A DNA stretch of 64,000 nt from Maratus speciosus. Lineage: Eukaryota; Arthropoda; Arachnida; Araneae; Salticidae. The notes under the pieces were generated by a model. It did no database searches. It had not been told where the DNA came from and was given only the letters and a program-made list of their open reading frames with translations. The stretch is from positions 72,977,974-73,041,973 of the forward strand of contig OZ010796.1 in NCBI GenBank assembly GCA_963932465.1. Reading direction: 5' to 3'. A program made the translations under genes and the position numbers. Positions within the stretch are counted from its first letter, which is position 1, and the number at the start of each line of letters is the position of its first letter. This document shows positions 22,421 through 32,992 of this stretch, one piece after another.

Positions 22421-23612
22421 CAAGTTGGAAATTGTACGTCAAACGTGCCCAATGAGATGCGTTCGTGCTATAACTGGTTTTATAAATATTCAGATCTTGG
22501 TGCAATAGCTGTTGCACTCTTATGCAGAAAGGCATGAATGCAAAATTTATTACGATTACATTAAAATCAGTCGTACGGAAATAATAGGACTCCATCTTAA
22601 ATAGGATGTCATCACCATGGCAACGTAAAATCGTTATACCTATCATGGGTTGGCACTGAACATAGCTGCCAACTTTTACGCTTTTTTCTTACCACTAAAA
22701 TTTAAAAGAATATGTTGGCTTATTTAATTGCAGATTTCGCCGATTAAATAAGGGGAAATGTTCTTTTTACCCGACTGCCAAGAAGGGCTATGTGTTTCGC
22801 GCGTATCTGGGTATGTGGATTTCTTTATACCCTCGAAACATCCCAACGGCTGGATGGATTTTAATGAAAGAGGTGTCTATCGATTCGTCTTAATCGTCCA
22901 ATGGTTATAGGCTAGGTTTTGTTTTTATAAATTCAAAATGGCGGTAGAGACGAAAAAAATTACGCTCCCTATTGAGTGGTATATCATTCGATAGGTCTTT
23001 CAAAATGAAGATGATGTTTCATTGACTATTTTACAGTCAGAAGCTCCGTTTAAATATGACACAACCTGGAAGTTGCGTAGGTAGGAACTCTAGCTTTACT
23101 GCAACTCTAACCTTCATAGACATCTATAGGCCTCATCAAAAAGTGTTTACAGATAGGAACTAACAATTAAACACAACTTAAAAGTCATCTATACAAGTAA
23201 ATTAAAAAAAAATAGGCAAGTAATATAAAAAATAGCTTAACATTGATGAGAAATAATTAATTAGTTCGCTTTTTACGCAGTCGGATTTTTTAATTTTTTT
23301 AATTTAATTTTTATTTGTAATTTTTAGTCGTAAAAAAAAAAAAAAGCGTAAAAGTTGGCAGTTATGCATTGAATTAATGACGAATAGAATAGGATTGAAT
23401 AGGATGAAGAAAACTTTTATTAATATCTTTTTAAGTTTTGATTCGATTTTCATAAAAATTGAAAGGACTCGACACCATTCTGCAACGATTCTATCTATTA
23501 AATTTAAAACCATTCGGTTGGTTAGTTTTGGCGCTGTTCTATGCAGACGCAGACGAACCAGACGACGCCTATAGGTGCTACGTATTTATATAATTACGAA
23601 CGCACCTAAAAA
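22421..23612 (+). mobile_element. Helentron-like element family F1, copy a (split by hAT)
   Basis: It starts with the leader AAGTTGGAAATTGTACGTC shared by all F1 copies, then AGATGCGTTCGTGCTATAAC, the 5' inverted motif. The end is a CAGACGCAGACGAACCAGACG tract followed by CTATAGGTGCTACG and ACGAACGCACCTAAAA, where AGGTGC and GCACCT can form a terminal hairpin. A 5' motif repeated inverted near the 3' end, a tetranucleotide tract and a 3' hairpin match the known plan of non-autonomous Helentrons (DINE-1/pearl-type). A hAT element at 22661-23366 interrupts it. Copies lie at 36516, 43598 and 63241. Confidence 0.65.
22661..23366. mobile_element. hAT-like non-autonomous element
   Basis: The ends are CATAGCTGCCAACTTTTACG and the inverse of CATAACTGCCAACTTTTACG. 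The flanks are CACTGAA on the left and CATTGAA on the right, an imperfect 7-8 bp duplication. The F1 copy at 43598 reads GATATCATTGAATG uninterrupted at this place, so it is an empty site. TGCCAAC-containing ends with an 8-bp target are typical of hAT elements. The interior (~700 bp) has no transposase frame. Confidence 0.75.
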
Positions 23613-24293
23613 AGAATATTCGAGACAAATATCAATAAAATATAGTTTCATGCTATATTTTGTTGATTTGTTATCTATGCAGTGAAAATACTTTTTTCGT
23701 GTTTTCATTTTTCTCTAACATTCTAAATTAATATAAAAATCCTTCATTATTTGTTATTATTAGAAAACTATTTCTCGGAAAAATGGTAGGCGTAGAAACA
23801 ATTTGGATGCCATAATTAGATTTAGAAATGTCAGATTTATATAGTTCTCGTATTTGTTTCGAATGGAGGCAATTGTTTTTTTAAATGTTTTTTTGCTGAA
23901 TATTGTTGATAACAATAATACTCCGCCTAAATTATTATTAACAAATCTTTTACGAGCGTCAAACCATGTTGTTTTCAATTTATATCGCTTAATTTGTTAA
24001 CAGATGAAAATTGTTGCAATCGTCGATGGATGAAGCTAAATTTAGACGAGATTATTAAGATATTGCATGTTTACTTCGAAAGTGACATAATTCGAAAAAT
24101 GATTTTTTTAATATAAAACGAAAAACGTTTTCCAGGATTAAAACAAATCATTTTTAAATAATGAATACTTTCTCCTATGGTTTCGTAAAAAATTCCAATA
24201 TCCGTTTTTTGGTAAATTTACACGTTTGAGATATTTTGAATACGATTTAACGAAGTTTGGACCGATGCGTTTGTTTCTCTCTGTGTGTTTCTT

Positions 24294-24328
<35 letters not shown>

Positions 24329-24619
24329 ACATAGACTCGAGAACTTATGCACAGAATCCCGTGAAACTTCCTATTTCGTTGCGCCTTGACATTAATGAGT
24401 GCTTATCAGAGTTTGGTGTATATCGCGTAACAGGTGGCGCTGCTACACCATATTTCTATGATGTGCCTGATTGCATGGGCGGAGCAGCTGAATTCGGGAT
24501 GACTGACTGCGGCCATAATAAATTTTATAATACAGGGAGTCTATAAAACCACTATTAATGTTTGAGAAATAGGTTCTAAATTTTATTTATTTATTTATTT
24601 TTGCAGGTGATCTGATAGA
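23613..24619. other. Unassigned stretch with a 32-bp poly(A)
   Basis: AT-rich with an A32 run at 24296-24327. The ~67 codons after the run are open but match no family I know. Confidence 0.4.
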
Positions 24620-24838
24620 ATGCTTTCAACAGAAGAAAGAATAGCCATTGTTTGTGCTCGCCTACGAGGATTAACATCTAACAAATGCAGGAAGTATACA
24701 CCCACAAATTCAGAAAACAGCCCCTTACCAGAGTAGCAATTAAAAGCTTCGTAAACATTCAATCGAACTGATGGTAGCGTTAAAGATGAAGATCGCACAG
24801 GCAAATTTCCGATGCCAAATATTGTACATAAGAGTATA
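24620..24838 (+). pseudogene. Transposase N-terminus, Tc1/mariner type, frameshifted
   Basis: The frame opens MLSTEERIAIVCARLRG. After a frame change it continues FRKQPLTRVAIKSFVN, and after another NRTDGSVKDEDRTGKF. This order, an EER.AI first helix, then RVAI.SFV., then TGSV.D..R.GK, is that of the N-terminal helix-turn-helix region of mariner-like transposases with DUF4817-type heads. At least two frameshifts and an early stop break it, and no DDE region follows. Terminal repeats were not found. A decayed fragment. Confidence 0.55.
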
Positions 24839-24945
24839 AGAAGCGGTTACGTCTAGCTCCAAGTCATTTGGACGAAACAACCGAACGCTCGCTATTCCAC
24901 ATTTTGCTGTTTGGAAGCTCTATCATGTAATTTTACCGTTAACTG

Positions 24946-25145
24946 CACTGTTAAAAATTTGCAGCATTCTGGCAGGTCATTTGACCGTTTTTTCCGAAAA
25001 CGGTTACACAACCGTAATTTAACACTATTCTGACCATATTATTGGCCATTTTATGATCAGAATATAGTTAAATTATGGTTATGAAACCGCTTTTTCAAAA
25101 AACGGTCGAATGACCTGCCAGAATGCTGCAAAATTTTTAACAGTG
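24946..25145. mobile_element. 200-bp palindromic MITE with CACTGTTAAAAA ends
   Basis: It begins CACTGTTAAAAATTTGCAGC and ends with the inverse of CACTGTTAAAAATTTTGCAG. Inverted pairing continues through GGCAGGTCATT.GACCGTTTTT. TG flanks both sides, an apparent 2-bp duplication. The CACTG start and 2-bp duplication resemble the tRNA-bearing CACTS family, so both may have used a related transposase. Non-coding. Confidence 0.8.
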
Positions 25146-25494
25146 TGGTGCTATTGAGTCTCTACATATAATATTTTTTAATCGTGTTATTTCTTCATCC
25201 ACCAGTAAGATCAGCATATGATATATTTACTAATTGATTCTACTAACACATACAATCGTGTAAAAATACCATTGTTTTTATAAAAAAAATCCTTTTATTT
25301 GTTTGTTTTTTAATAAGTTATTATACTAGCAGCGGACGAAATGACACCATGACGCCAGTTGCGAGTTAAGGGTTAAAGAAACATGCATACGACCTTCAAA
25401 CTTTGCATCAGTTTGAAGTTAGCAGCTCAGCATGCTATGTGATATGAATTACTTGGAAGCTGTGGAGGATGAGAAACTAGTGTGAATGTTCATA

Positions 25495-25947
25495 CCGGGT
25501 GTTACAAAAATGACTGATGGAGTTTAAAATTCAATAACTTCCAAATGGCGACAGATATTAAAACAATTCTTGCAGGAGGGTTATGTAGGATGTCAGGAGT
25601 TTTTGTACTGTGATTCTTGATTTTAGTTCAAATTTCAAACATTAGATGGCGCTGAGAGCAATAGGCGCTCAGTTCAGACAAGATTTTTGGTACTTCGGGA
25701 TCCATTCAATACATTTTAATCGCCTTTTTTCGCATAGAAGAAGAGAGAGGCCGAAAAATCAAGCGTGGATTGAGCGGTTATTGCTTGCAGCGCCATCTAT
25801 CGATGCTATTTGCAACTAAAACTGAGAATCGCAGCATAAAAACTCCTGCCATATTACATAACACTCCTGCAAGAATATTTTTAATATTTGTCGCCGTTTG
25901 GAAGTTACGGAATTTTAAAATCCATCAGCCATTTTTGGGAAACCCGC
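25495..25947. mobile_element. TA-flanked palindromic MITE (mariner-like)
   Basis: TA at 25493-25494 and 25948-25949 flanks CCGGGTGTTACAAAAATGAC and the inverse of GCGGGTTTCCCAAAAATGGC. The arms extend more than 100 bp (TGATGGA.TTTAAAAT, CTTCCAAATGGCGACA, CTTGCAGGAG). The rest of the 453 bp is also partly self-complementary. Non-coding; Tc1/mariner type by target. Confidence 0.8.
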
Positions 25948-26127
25948 TACATTAATCCATGTAGAAAAGCACGGACAATAGCTGTTTTTTTCTGTTGAAA
26001 GCTTTCTATCAGATACTCAGCAAAGAAATTGGATTTAAAACTTCAAAATGTATATTGACTTTATAGACACCCACTATTTAAGTTAATCTACGTGAACAAT
26101 ACAAAAGGAAACAGCATAATAGTTTTG

Positions 26128-26525
26128 AGATGTAAATTTCCAACTGGGCGAAAAATGTCCGGACCAAGATTCGAACCAGGGATCTCTTGGCTGAAGCTGC
26201 CAATGCTCTGCCATCTGAGCTATCCCGGACGAATCTGGTGGACCTAATTCACCCTGCTAACCAAATTGATTACAGCATCTGGTCTGATATCTGAATTAGC
26301 TCAACAGAATAAATCGCAGGTAATGGAACTCCAGAAAACGCTGGATACGTAATGACACTGGATTAATTTTAACACAATTATTCTAGTTGGTATAAATAAA
26401 TCATATGAGATGTAAATTTCCAACAGGTCCTGGTTCGAATCCTGGTCCGGACATTTTTCACCCTGTTGGAAATTTACATCTCATAAGATTTATTTACTAA
26501 TTAGAATAACTGAGTTAAAATTAAT
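26128..26525. repeat. Composite fold-back with two opposed tRNA-like units
   Basis: The left part carries a full tRNA-like block on the minus strand (26157-26230) with a tail ATTTTTCGCCCAGTTGGAAA. The right part carries the 3' half of the same tRNA-like unit on the plus strand (26427-26462) with tail TTTTTCACCCTGTTGGAAA. The right half-unit sits in the loop of a stem with ~65-bp arms, 26362-26426 against 26463-26525, sharing GAGATGTAAATTTCCAACAG. It looks like a tRNA-headed SINE duplicated in inverted orientation and partly lost. Confidence 0.65.
26157..26230 (-). tRNA. tRNA-like gene or pseudogene (SINE-derived), near-complete cloverleaf
   Basis: The minus strand starts GTCCGGG and ends TCCGGAC, which pair as a 7-bp acceptor stem with one G-T. 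The D-arm is GCTC/GAGC (A box TAGCTCAGATGG). The anticodon stem TTGGC/GCCAA is perfect, and the B box is GGTTCGAATC. Against a working tRNA: one extra base between the acceptor and D stems, a T-stem mismatch, and G instead of U at position 33 of the anticodon loop. The attached SINE-like tail and the partial inverted copy nearby make a SINE head more likely than a real tRNA gene. Confidence 0.4.
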
Positions 26526-26700
26526 ATAAAGCATATTAGTTTACTTTTTGCATTCCGAATGATACTGACAAAGCCCAACTACTGTAGTGGAGACACATTC
26601 AGACCTAACTATTTTTAAAGGCGGATCAATGAATTCATTAAGAATTTCAGATAAGTTGAAATACTTTAAATCTATACCATGACACTCAGAAACTTTAATA

Positions 26701-26928
26701 CACGGAGAGAACGATTTTGTTAAAACAACAAAAAATAGTTATGCGAATCAAATTTTGCCCCATCCAAATATTTTTTGTTGAACTGACCAAAACATTTTGT
26801 TCATTCAATAAAATTTTATTGAACGAACAAAGTCATTTTATTAGTCAAACCAACATTTGGTCAGTCCAACCAAACATTTTAGCTGGGGCTATATTAACTA
26901 AGCCTTTTTTTTTTTTTTTTTTCCCGTG
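26701..26928. mobile_element. TA-flanked MITE with CACGG ends
   Basis: TA at 26699-26700 and 26929-26930 flanks CACGGAGAGAACG and TTTTTTCCCGTG. The 228-bp interior is rich in short complementary blocks (AACAAAATTTT, TTTGGTCAGT..ACTGACCAAA) and contains a T tract. Non-coding. Confidence 0.65.
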
Positions 26929-26988
26929 TACATAAAACTGTTAAATTTTTTTATAGAGAAAATGAATACCATTGTTCGCCCAGCTTAA

Positions 26989-27498
26989 CCCTTAAATGCC
27001 TGATTTTTCAAAAATCATTGTAATAATGTTTTTCGGCTTTCATTTTTTAAATAAATCATTGGAAAAATACTTTAAAAAATCATATTTTGTTTTAAGTATA
27101 GTTTAAGGCTAAAAAACAGTTTGTTACTAGTCGGCAATACTGGCGTTTAATTGAAAAAATAATTTCCCTTGATGAAATTCTATAATATTAAACACACAAG
27201 AATTTTAGGAACTATAATAAGAAATAAATTTTACTTGCTCACTGCAGGTCAAAATAGGGTATTTCACAAGCTCCCAAACAAAACAAAAAGAACAAGTAGC
27301 AACAATTGAAAAAATAAATCAATCTTTATTCTTAAACAGCACAAGTTTTGCCATCTATATGTTGAAAATCGATTTAATAATATCTTCAGAATGTATTTTA
27401 TTGGCAACATTAGGCATTATAGCTTCAATATTATTCTAATAGTATTTTAGAGCCTAAATTGGGTATGTTGCCGAAAAGCAACACCAGACATTTAAGGG
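26989..27498. mobile_element. TTAA element, CCCTTAAATGCCTG ends
   Basis: TTAA at 26985-26988 and 27499-27502 flanks CCCTTAAATGCCTG and the inverse of CCCTTAAATGTCTGG. The 510-bp AT-rich interior is non-coding. Single copy here. Confidence 0.82.
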
Positions 27499-28080
27499 TT
27501 AAAGATCCCACAAAATACAGAAAAGTACTTATCTTTCTTGTTCTCGAGCCTGTATATTTCGAGGTAATTCAATAATATATGCTTTCTGTTTCCCGAACAA
27601 TAAATCCGAGCTTTCGTTAATTGTATTATGAAGGGTGCTGACAGAAAGGATTGCTTAATTGGAGTGGGAACAAATTAACAAGATACTAAAACATTGAAAA
27701 TGCATTTAAAAAATTCTCTTTAAGTTCTATCCCGCTTTCTTAAAAACAGCATCAAATTTGATTATACTCACACAGTATGATTGAATTAATAGAATGTAAA
27801 AGGTTACATTGTTATACAATACACTGGCGTAATATTTCTGACATATTCACGGAGTCATTTTTATATGGAAAAAAATAAAATTTGCAGGCGCTCCTTTTCA
27901 ACTGCTTTGGAATCGAGTAGTATTTTTCGTTTTCTTACAAATGTATCTTTTTCTTTAAGGGGGTCCGGGACACAAAGATCTTCAAATTTTCTAAAAAAAA
28001 ATTATAGTATTAAAATTTTCTCTAATTTTTTTCTGCTTAAAAGGACGTTTAAATCATATTTCTATCTTAAGGCTGTTCTT

Positions 28081-28490
28081 AACCGCTCTGCTTAACAAGC
28101 GCAAAACGTTTTGACAAATTACAAATTCATTTTTTAACAGAAAGATGTAAAATTGAAAAGCCTGGCAATGGAAGAGATTTGGAATCGAACTGTGTTTTCC
28201 ATTTCTTGATCCATCAGTTACCTATTGAGTTATGTGCGATTATGATCACGTGACAAACACGTTTTTCGCCCTTTCTTGAGTGGATATCCTACTTTCGCGC
28301 GGAAATTTGTTTCAAAACGTCCACTTTGACACTCTTTTCTGAAAGATCTATTGCGTTTGCAAAAAAAATGGAAAAAAGAGCTCCATTACATAGTTTCTGA
28401 ACAACAACAACAGCTAGTTTCATGCATTTTCGAAAAATAATAAATTAAAACTTATGTCAGAAAGTTGCTCTTTTGTTTTTGAGAACACCA
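28081..28490 (+). mobile_element. TTAA element family G, copy 2 (nested)
   Basis: TTAA at 28077-28080 and 28491-28494. It starts GGCTGTTCTTAACC and ends TTGAGAACACCA. The body shares all landmark blocks with copy 1 (12868). It lies inside the element at 27959, whose other copy shows a single TTAA at this exact place. Confidence 0.85.
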
Positions 28491-28513
28491 TTAATTGGAA
28501 AAGGAAATATTAT

Positions 28514-29394
28514 TTTTACTTTCTTCTATCTTCAATATAAGGAAGTATTGTAATCGAAATTTTTTTCGACTTCCGGTTTTCGACGGATTTACACGTTTTA
28601 GGGGTCAGAGATCACAAAAAACATGTTTATACAACATGTTTGTCTGTCCGTGTGTCGCCATTGTGCCATAAAAAATTGTATGAAGTTATACATAGAATTG
28701 AACCAAATTTATTTTAAAGTTTTTGGCTATCGCAAGCAGGTTCTCACTGAATTTGGAAAAAATCCGCCGGTAGGAGGCGCTTTAATAGCGATTTTTGTGC
28801 ATTTTGAATACTGTACCATCGAAAAGTGTATGAAGTTATGCATAGAATTGAACCAAATTTTTTGTGTATATTTTTGGCCATGGCAGAAAGGTCATCCCTG
28901 AATTTGGAAAAATTCCGCCGGTAGGGGGCGCTATAATAGCGATTTTTGTTTATTTTGAGAATTGTACCATCGAAAAGTATATGAAGTTATGCATAGAATT
29001 GAACCAAATGTTTTGTGTATGTTTTTCGCCATGGCAAGAAAGTCCTCCCTGAATATGAAAAAAATCCGCCGGCAGGGGCCGCTGTAATAGACATTTTTGT
29101 GCATTTTGACTATTGTACCATCGAAAAGTGTATGAAGTTATGCATAGAATTGAACCAAATTCTTTGTGTATGTTTTTGGCCATGGCAAGAAGGTCCTCCC
29201 TGAATTTAGAGAAATTCCGCCGGAAGGGGGCACTGTAATAGTGATTTTTATGCAATTTTCAATATTGTACGAAGTGTATGAAAAAGCGCATGAAGTTATG
29301 CATAATTATAATAAAAATACTAATAAAACTAATGAAAATGAAATATTGACATGAGATAGAAGAAAGTTTCGGGATTGGCACATCCAACTAGTTT
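28514..29394 (-). mobile_element. Helentron-like element family F3, copy 1, with 151-bp tandem core
   Basis: Read on the minus strand. The leader AACTAGTTGGATGTGCCAAT is followed by the motif ACTTTCTTCT. Then come about four tandem units of ~151 bp, seen as ACCATCGAAAAG at 28815, 28966 and 29117. A short CGGACAGACA tract follows, then TGATCTCTGACCCC, and a terminal hairpin ACTTCC..GAAGAAAGT with an A-rich end. Inverted 5' motif, tandem core, tetranucleotide tract and 3' hairpin fit pearl/DINE-1-type non-autonomous Helentrons. The short frames in the core are readings of the repeat; 151 is not a multiple of three. Confidence 0.65.
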
Positions 29395-30400
29395 TCGTTT
29401 TGGTTTGTCTTGAAAATCTAATTTTCAAGCAATGGTTGTTACGGAAACGAGTTCTTGCGAAAATGCGTTTGTCTTCATGATGGGTTTTTTCACCATTTCT
29501 CGTATTTAAAATGTTATAAGTCAAGAACCGTTAAAGGTAAATGTTTCAAACTTGGAACATGTCTTTTTCAATTGTTTTAGTTTAATTTTGATTCAGCAAA
29601 TTTGAAAAAATATTTACTTTTGAACATTTTTACTTTAATTATTTTGAATTTTTATTTAAATTAATATTTTTAAAAATGCTGAATCAAAATTAAAACTTAC
29701 ATATTTCTGCTTATTTAAATGAAAGAAAAAATGAAAATTTTCAAATAATATTTCGAGTTATAACGATGTTAAACTACCCCTCTTTTTTAATAAATTTAAA
29801 ATAAAAAATAAAATGTTGAGAAGTTTTATCATGTGATTTTGTTTAAAAATCAAATGCTTAACCATCACAAAAAAATTAAAAATTTTAGCTCAATAAATAA
29901 AAATTATTTTAAAATGTGTCCCGGACCCCCTTAAAACTTTTCCTTGACTGTTGCGTCACCGTAATGTAATCGGCTGTAAAATCATCCAATTTGACACTGT
30001 ATTTCAAAAGGTATTTTGTCTTTATTAAAAAAAGAGAAGCGCTGTTCGATTTCTTAGTATGCGAATAAGAATACTTGAGAATTTCGTGCATTTAACACTA
30101 TTTGTATCGGTGACAAATGACACCTTTTGACATTTTAATTGATGTTTATTTTACTCCTCATTTTTAAAGCTAATAAGTATAAAGTAAGTCTTCTGAAAGG
30201 CATCAAATTTGTAAGTAATCTTATTCGGGCACAAAGAAATTGAATAGTGTTTTCCATTTTTATATAAAATCCGAGTATATTTCGGAAAAATATTTTTAAC
30301 CCCTTCGCGACGAGCGTCACATATATAGGACGGATAAAATACTCATCGCCCTTGATGATTCCCACCAGTAATTTTTAATTGAAAATTTTGCATTATTTAA

Positions 30401-30658
30401 ACCATTTGTGCCTGAATTTTGGTTTTCTCAAATATTTTGGTAAAATCACTTTAAAATATTTCAAAATGAACTGGAAAAATACTAAAAAAAATTACACTTA
30501 ATTTTTTTTTTGTATTTATTTAATAAAATGTAAAAAAAACTACATATGAGTATTTCTAGTTGAATAATATGCATAATTATATGTTTTGTCTATATTTATA
30601 TTTAAAAAGTTTTTAAAATGTATATTATGTACTATAATTAGTATTTTTATGAACTACA

Positions 30659-30689
<31 letters not shown>

Positions 30690-31239
30690 TTTATTTCTTT
30701 ACAGAGACTAATAACGTTATAACTATTATTAATAATAAAATAAGAATAATCGTATTGCTGACTTAAAAACAATTTATTTCATGAATATCTTCAAAAGGAG
30801 ATTACATAAATAACCGTCTCCTAAATGTCCAACAAAAATATGTGCCCATTTGTGCCTAGAACCCTATATTTTGGACGTTACAAAAATGCATAAAAATTAA
30901 GCTTGAACATTTAATTTCGCAATTAAAAAAATTACGTATTTAAAAAAAGTCTACAACCTAAGATTATGACTTGCGATTTTGGATCTTTCATAGAAAAAAT
31001 AAAAATAAACTTACTTTTTACATTTCGCCATCTTGAAAAATTAAAAATTTATAAACACCGAAAAAAGCCTTCATTTAAACAAATAAATATCCACCTTATG
31101 CTGTCATCTCTTGGTAACAGATAAAGACATTTATAAATAATTATTTCATACAATTTTAATGTTATAAAGGAGAAGAAAAATATACTTATTCATGAAAATT
31201 TGAAACGTCCCAAAAATGGGACGCTTAGGCACAAATGAG
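30401..31239. mobile_element. TTAA element, ACCATTTGTGCCT ends (nested)
   Basis: TTAA at 30397-30400 and 31240-31243 flanks ACCATTTGTGCCTG and the inverse of ACTCATTTGTGCCTA. Internal GCCCATTTGTGCCTAG near 30845 repeats the end motif in direct orientation. A (TA)n tract sits at 30667-30691. Non-coding. Confidence 0.7.
30667..30691. repeat. (TA)n microsatellite
   Basis: An alternating AT run of about 25 bp inside the nested TTAA element. Confidence 0.9.
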
Positions 31240-31456
31240 TTAATTAAAGTATTTCTTCGATTCAATGAGGCAAAAATTTGTTTTTTAAAAAACTGGTTAT
31301 AAATGATTAAAAGTTCTATAAAGGAAGCTCGTCGCGAAGGGGTTGAAATGGACGTTTTCGAACGATTTTCGAGTTCGTCAGTCAGAAAAAAGTCGTCATG
31401 GAGAGAAAGGTGTATAGTATGCTTATCGGAAAACGGGCAGTTATATATGCAGTTAG

Positions 31457-31759
31457 CCTTTAACTGATGTTACTGGTCTCACAGACCGGTGCTTTTTTCG
31501 ATTTTCATAGTTTAACTTGCAAATTACAGTTTATCTACAAACATTACTGAAATTGTCTTTCGTTTGGATGGAACTTTAGTACTTAACACCAGAGACTTTT
31601 GAATAGGTGAATTTTAATTATAACACTCCCGTACAAAACGTTTAGTACAAAAACAACATCTTATGAGTCAATTGCGGTTTTTATTCATCTTTCGATGGAG
31701 TGGTCTCACAGACCGCTTCACACTAGTTATGTGACAAATTCTGTGACATCAGTTAAAGG
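31457..31759. mobile_element. Short TIR element with CCTTTAACTGATG ends
   Basis: The ends CCTTTAACTGATGTTAC and the inverse of CCTTTAACTGATGTCAC are flanked by TTAG and TTAT, each one base from TTAA. The short palindrome GGTCTCACAGACC occurs just inside the left end (31475-31487) and again near the right end (31702-31714). Non-coding, 303 bp. Confidence 0.65.
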
Positions 31760-31763
31760 TTAT

Positions 31764-32286
31764 AAAATACTTTTTTTTTAATAGACTTTTAGTTGAACAT
31801 TGAAATGCAGTGAGCTCACCATTTGAATCCAATTTTTTTTAAATAAACAAAATTTTTGAAAAGGTAAACTGTCCCCTTATGGTATATGCCTACCCTCAAA
31901 TCGCTGATTTTGTGAAAAATTTCGATTTCGTTTTTATTATTTTAAATTAACGTTCAACTATTTAGGATTCCAAAAATGCCCTACTTTTGGTTCAGCGATA
32001 ATTAGAGGCAAAGTTACAGTCCAAAATGTAAACCGGAAATGAACTTACTGAAACCGGAAGTGGCAGTTTAAAAAGCCACAGAAAGGTAAACAAAACATTT
32101 TAATACACAAATATATAATATATAATATATACACAAATATATAAACACTTACAAATGTGGTGGATTTTAATGTTGTGAATTTTATACATAATTTTGTGTG
32201 CTCTATCAGAATCTTAATTTGCGTTTTTTGGGAAACTACATTTTTCATTGTGTACGTTTACGAGAAACATCATTTCTTAAAATTTT
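31764..32286. other. AT-rich stretch, nothing recognised
   Basis: Includes a short TATAATATATA tract near 32115. No gene. Confidence 0.45.
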
Positions 32287-32290
32287 TTAA

Positions 32291-32694
32291 GAGTGTTCTC
32301 AAAAGGGCAACTTTCTGAGATAAGTTTTAATTTATTTTTGTTCGAAAATGCATGAAACTAGCTGGTGTCGTTGTTCAGAAACTATGTCATCGAGCTGTTT
32401 TTTTCCAAACGCAATAGATCTAGCAGATAATAGTGTCAAAGTGGACGTTTTGAACCGAATTTCCGCGTGAGAGGGGAAAACCCACTCAAGACGGGCGAAA
32501 AACGTGTTTGTCACGTGATCAAATTCGCTCATAACTCAATAGGTAATTTATTGATCAAAAAATGGAAAACACAGTTCAATTCCACATCGCTTCCATGGCC
32601 AGGCTTTCCAATTTTATATCTTTCCGTTAAAAAATGAATTTGTAAATGTGTCAAAACATTTTGCGCTTGTTGAGCAGAGCAGTTAGGAACAGCC
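32291..32694 (-). mobile_element. TTAA element family G, copy 3
   Basis: TTAA at 32287-32290 and 32695-32698. Reverse-oriented relative to copy 1, with the same landmark blocks (GGGCGAAAAACGTGTTTGTC, AAACATTTTGCGCTTGTTG). Its 5' third is included in the tandem duplication at 32574-32992. Confidence 0.82.
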
Positions 32695-32992
32695 TTAAGA
32701 TATTTAAATAAAATTTTGTAACAAGGTTCTGCACATCTGTTCATATGTTATGAAGCAAAATATAGCTTGTAAGTTTGTATATGTTCAATTCCACATCGCT
32801 TCCTTGGCCAGGCTTTCCAATTTTATATCTTTCCGTTAGAAAATGAATTTGTAAATGTGTCAAAACATTTTGCGCTTGTTGAGCAGAGCAGTTAGGAACA
32901 GCCTTAAGATATTTAAATAAAATTTTGTAACAAGGTTCTGCACATCTGTTGATATGTTATGAAGCAAAATATAGCTTGTAAGTTTGTATATG
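32574..32992. repeat. 209-bp tandem segmental duplication
   Basis: Bases 32575-32783 and 32784-32992 are near-identical; I see about three differences (CCATGG/CCTTGG, GTTAAAA/GTTAGAA, GTTCAT/GTTGAT). The unit joins one end of TTAA element G copy 3 to ~85 bp of flanking DNA (AACAAGGTTCTGCACATCTG). It therefore arose after the insertion, as a recent local duplication. Confidence 0.92.

Larger units (their letters stand above)
27959..29930. mobile_element. TTAA element, GGGGGTCCGGGACACA ends, copy 1 (holds two insertions)
   Basis: TTAA at 27955-27958 and 29931-29934 flanks GGGGGTCCGGGACACA and its perfect inverse TGTGTCCCGGACCCCC. Body blocks such as TTTTCAAGCAATGGTTGT, TCATGATGGGTTTT and TAAGTCAAGAACCGTTAAAG recur in the copy at 46576. 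Removing the TTAA element at 28081-28490 and the Helentron-like element at 28514-29394 restores colinearity with that copy, which reads CTATCTTAATTGGAACAGG at the first site. Non-coding. Confidence 0.85.
30300..31342. mobile_element. TTAA element, CCCCTTCGCGACGAGC ends (outer)
   Basis: TTAA at 30296-30299 and TTGA at 31343-31346 flank CCCCTTCGCGACGAGC and its inverse. Without the nested element at 30401-31239 the body would be only about 200 bp, a size like that of the small TTAA elements at 46858, 55020, 55288 and 60561. Confidence 0.8.

Noticed and set aside
24296..24327. Poly(A) run as evidence of a processed pseudogene or LINE tail
   Set aside because: No TSD, no upstream coding similarity and many other homopolymers in the window.
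28623..29354. Four overlapping ~62-92-residue frames with a common ELNQ..FCVCFWPWQ pattern
   Set aside because: They are frame-shifted readings of the 151-bp tandem core of a Helentron-like element; the unit is not a multiple of three.
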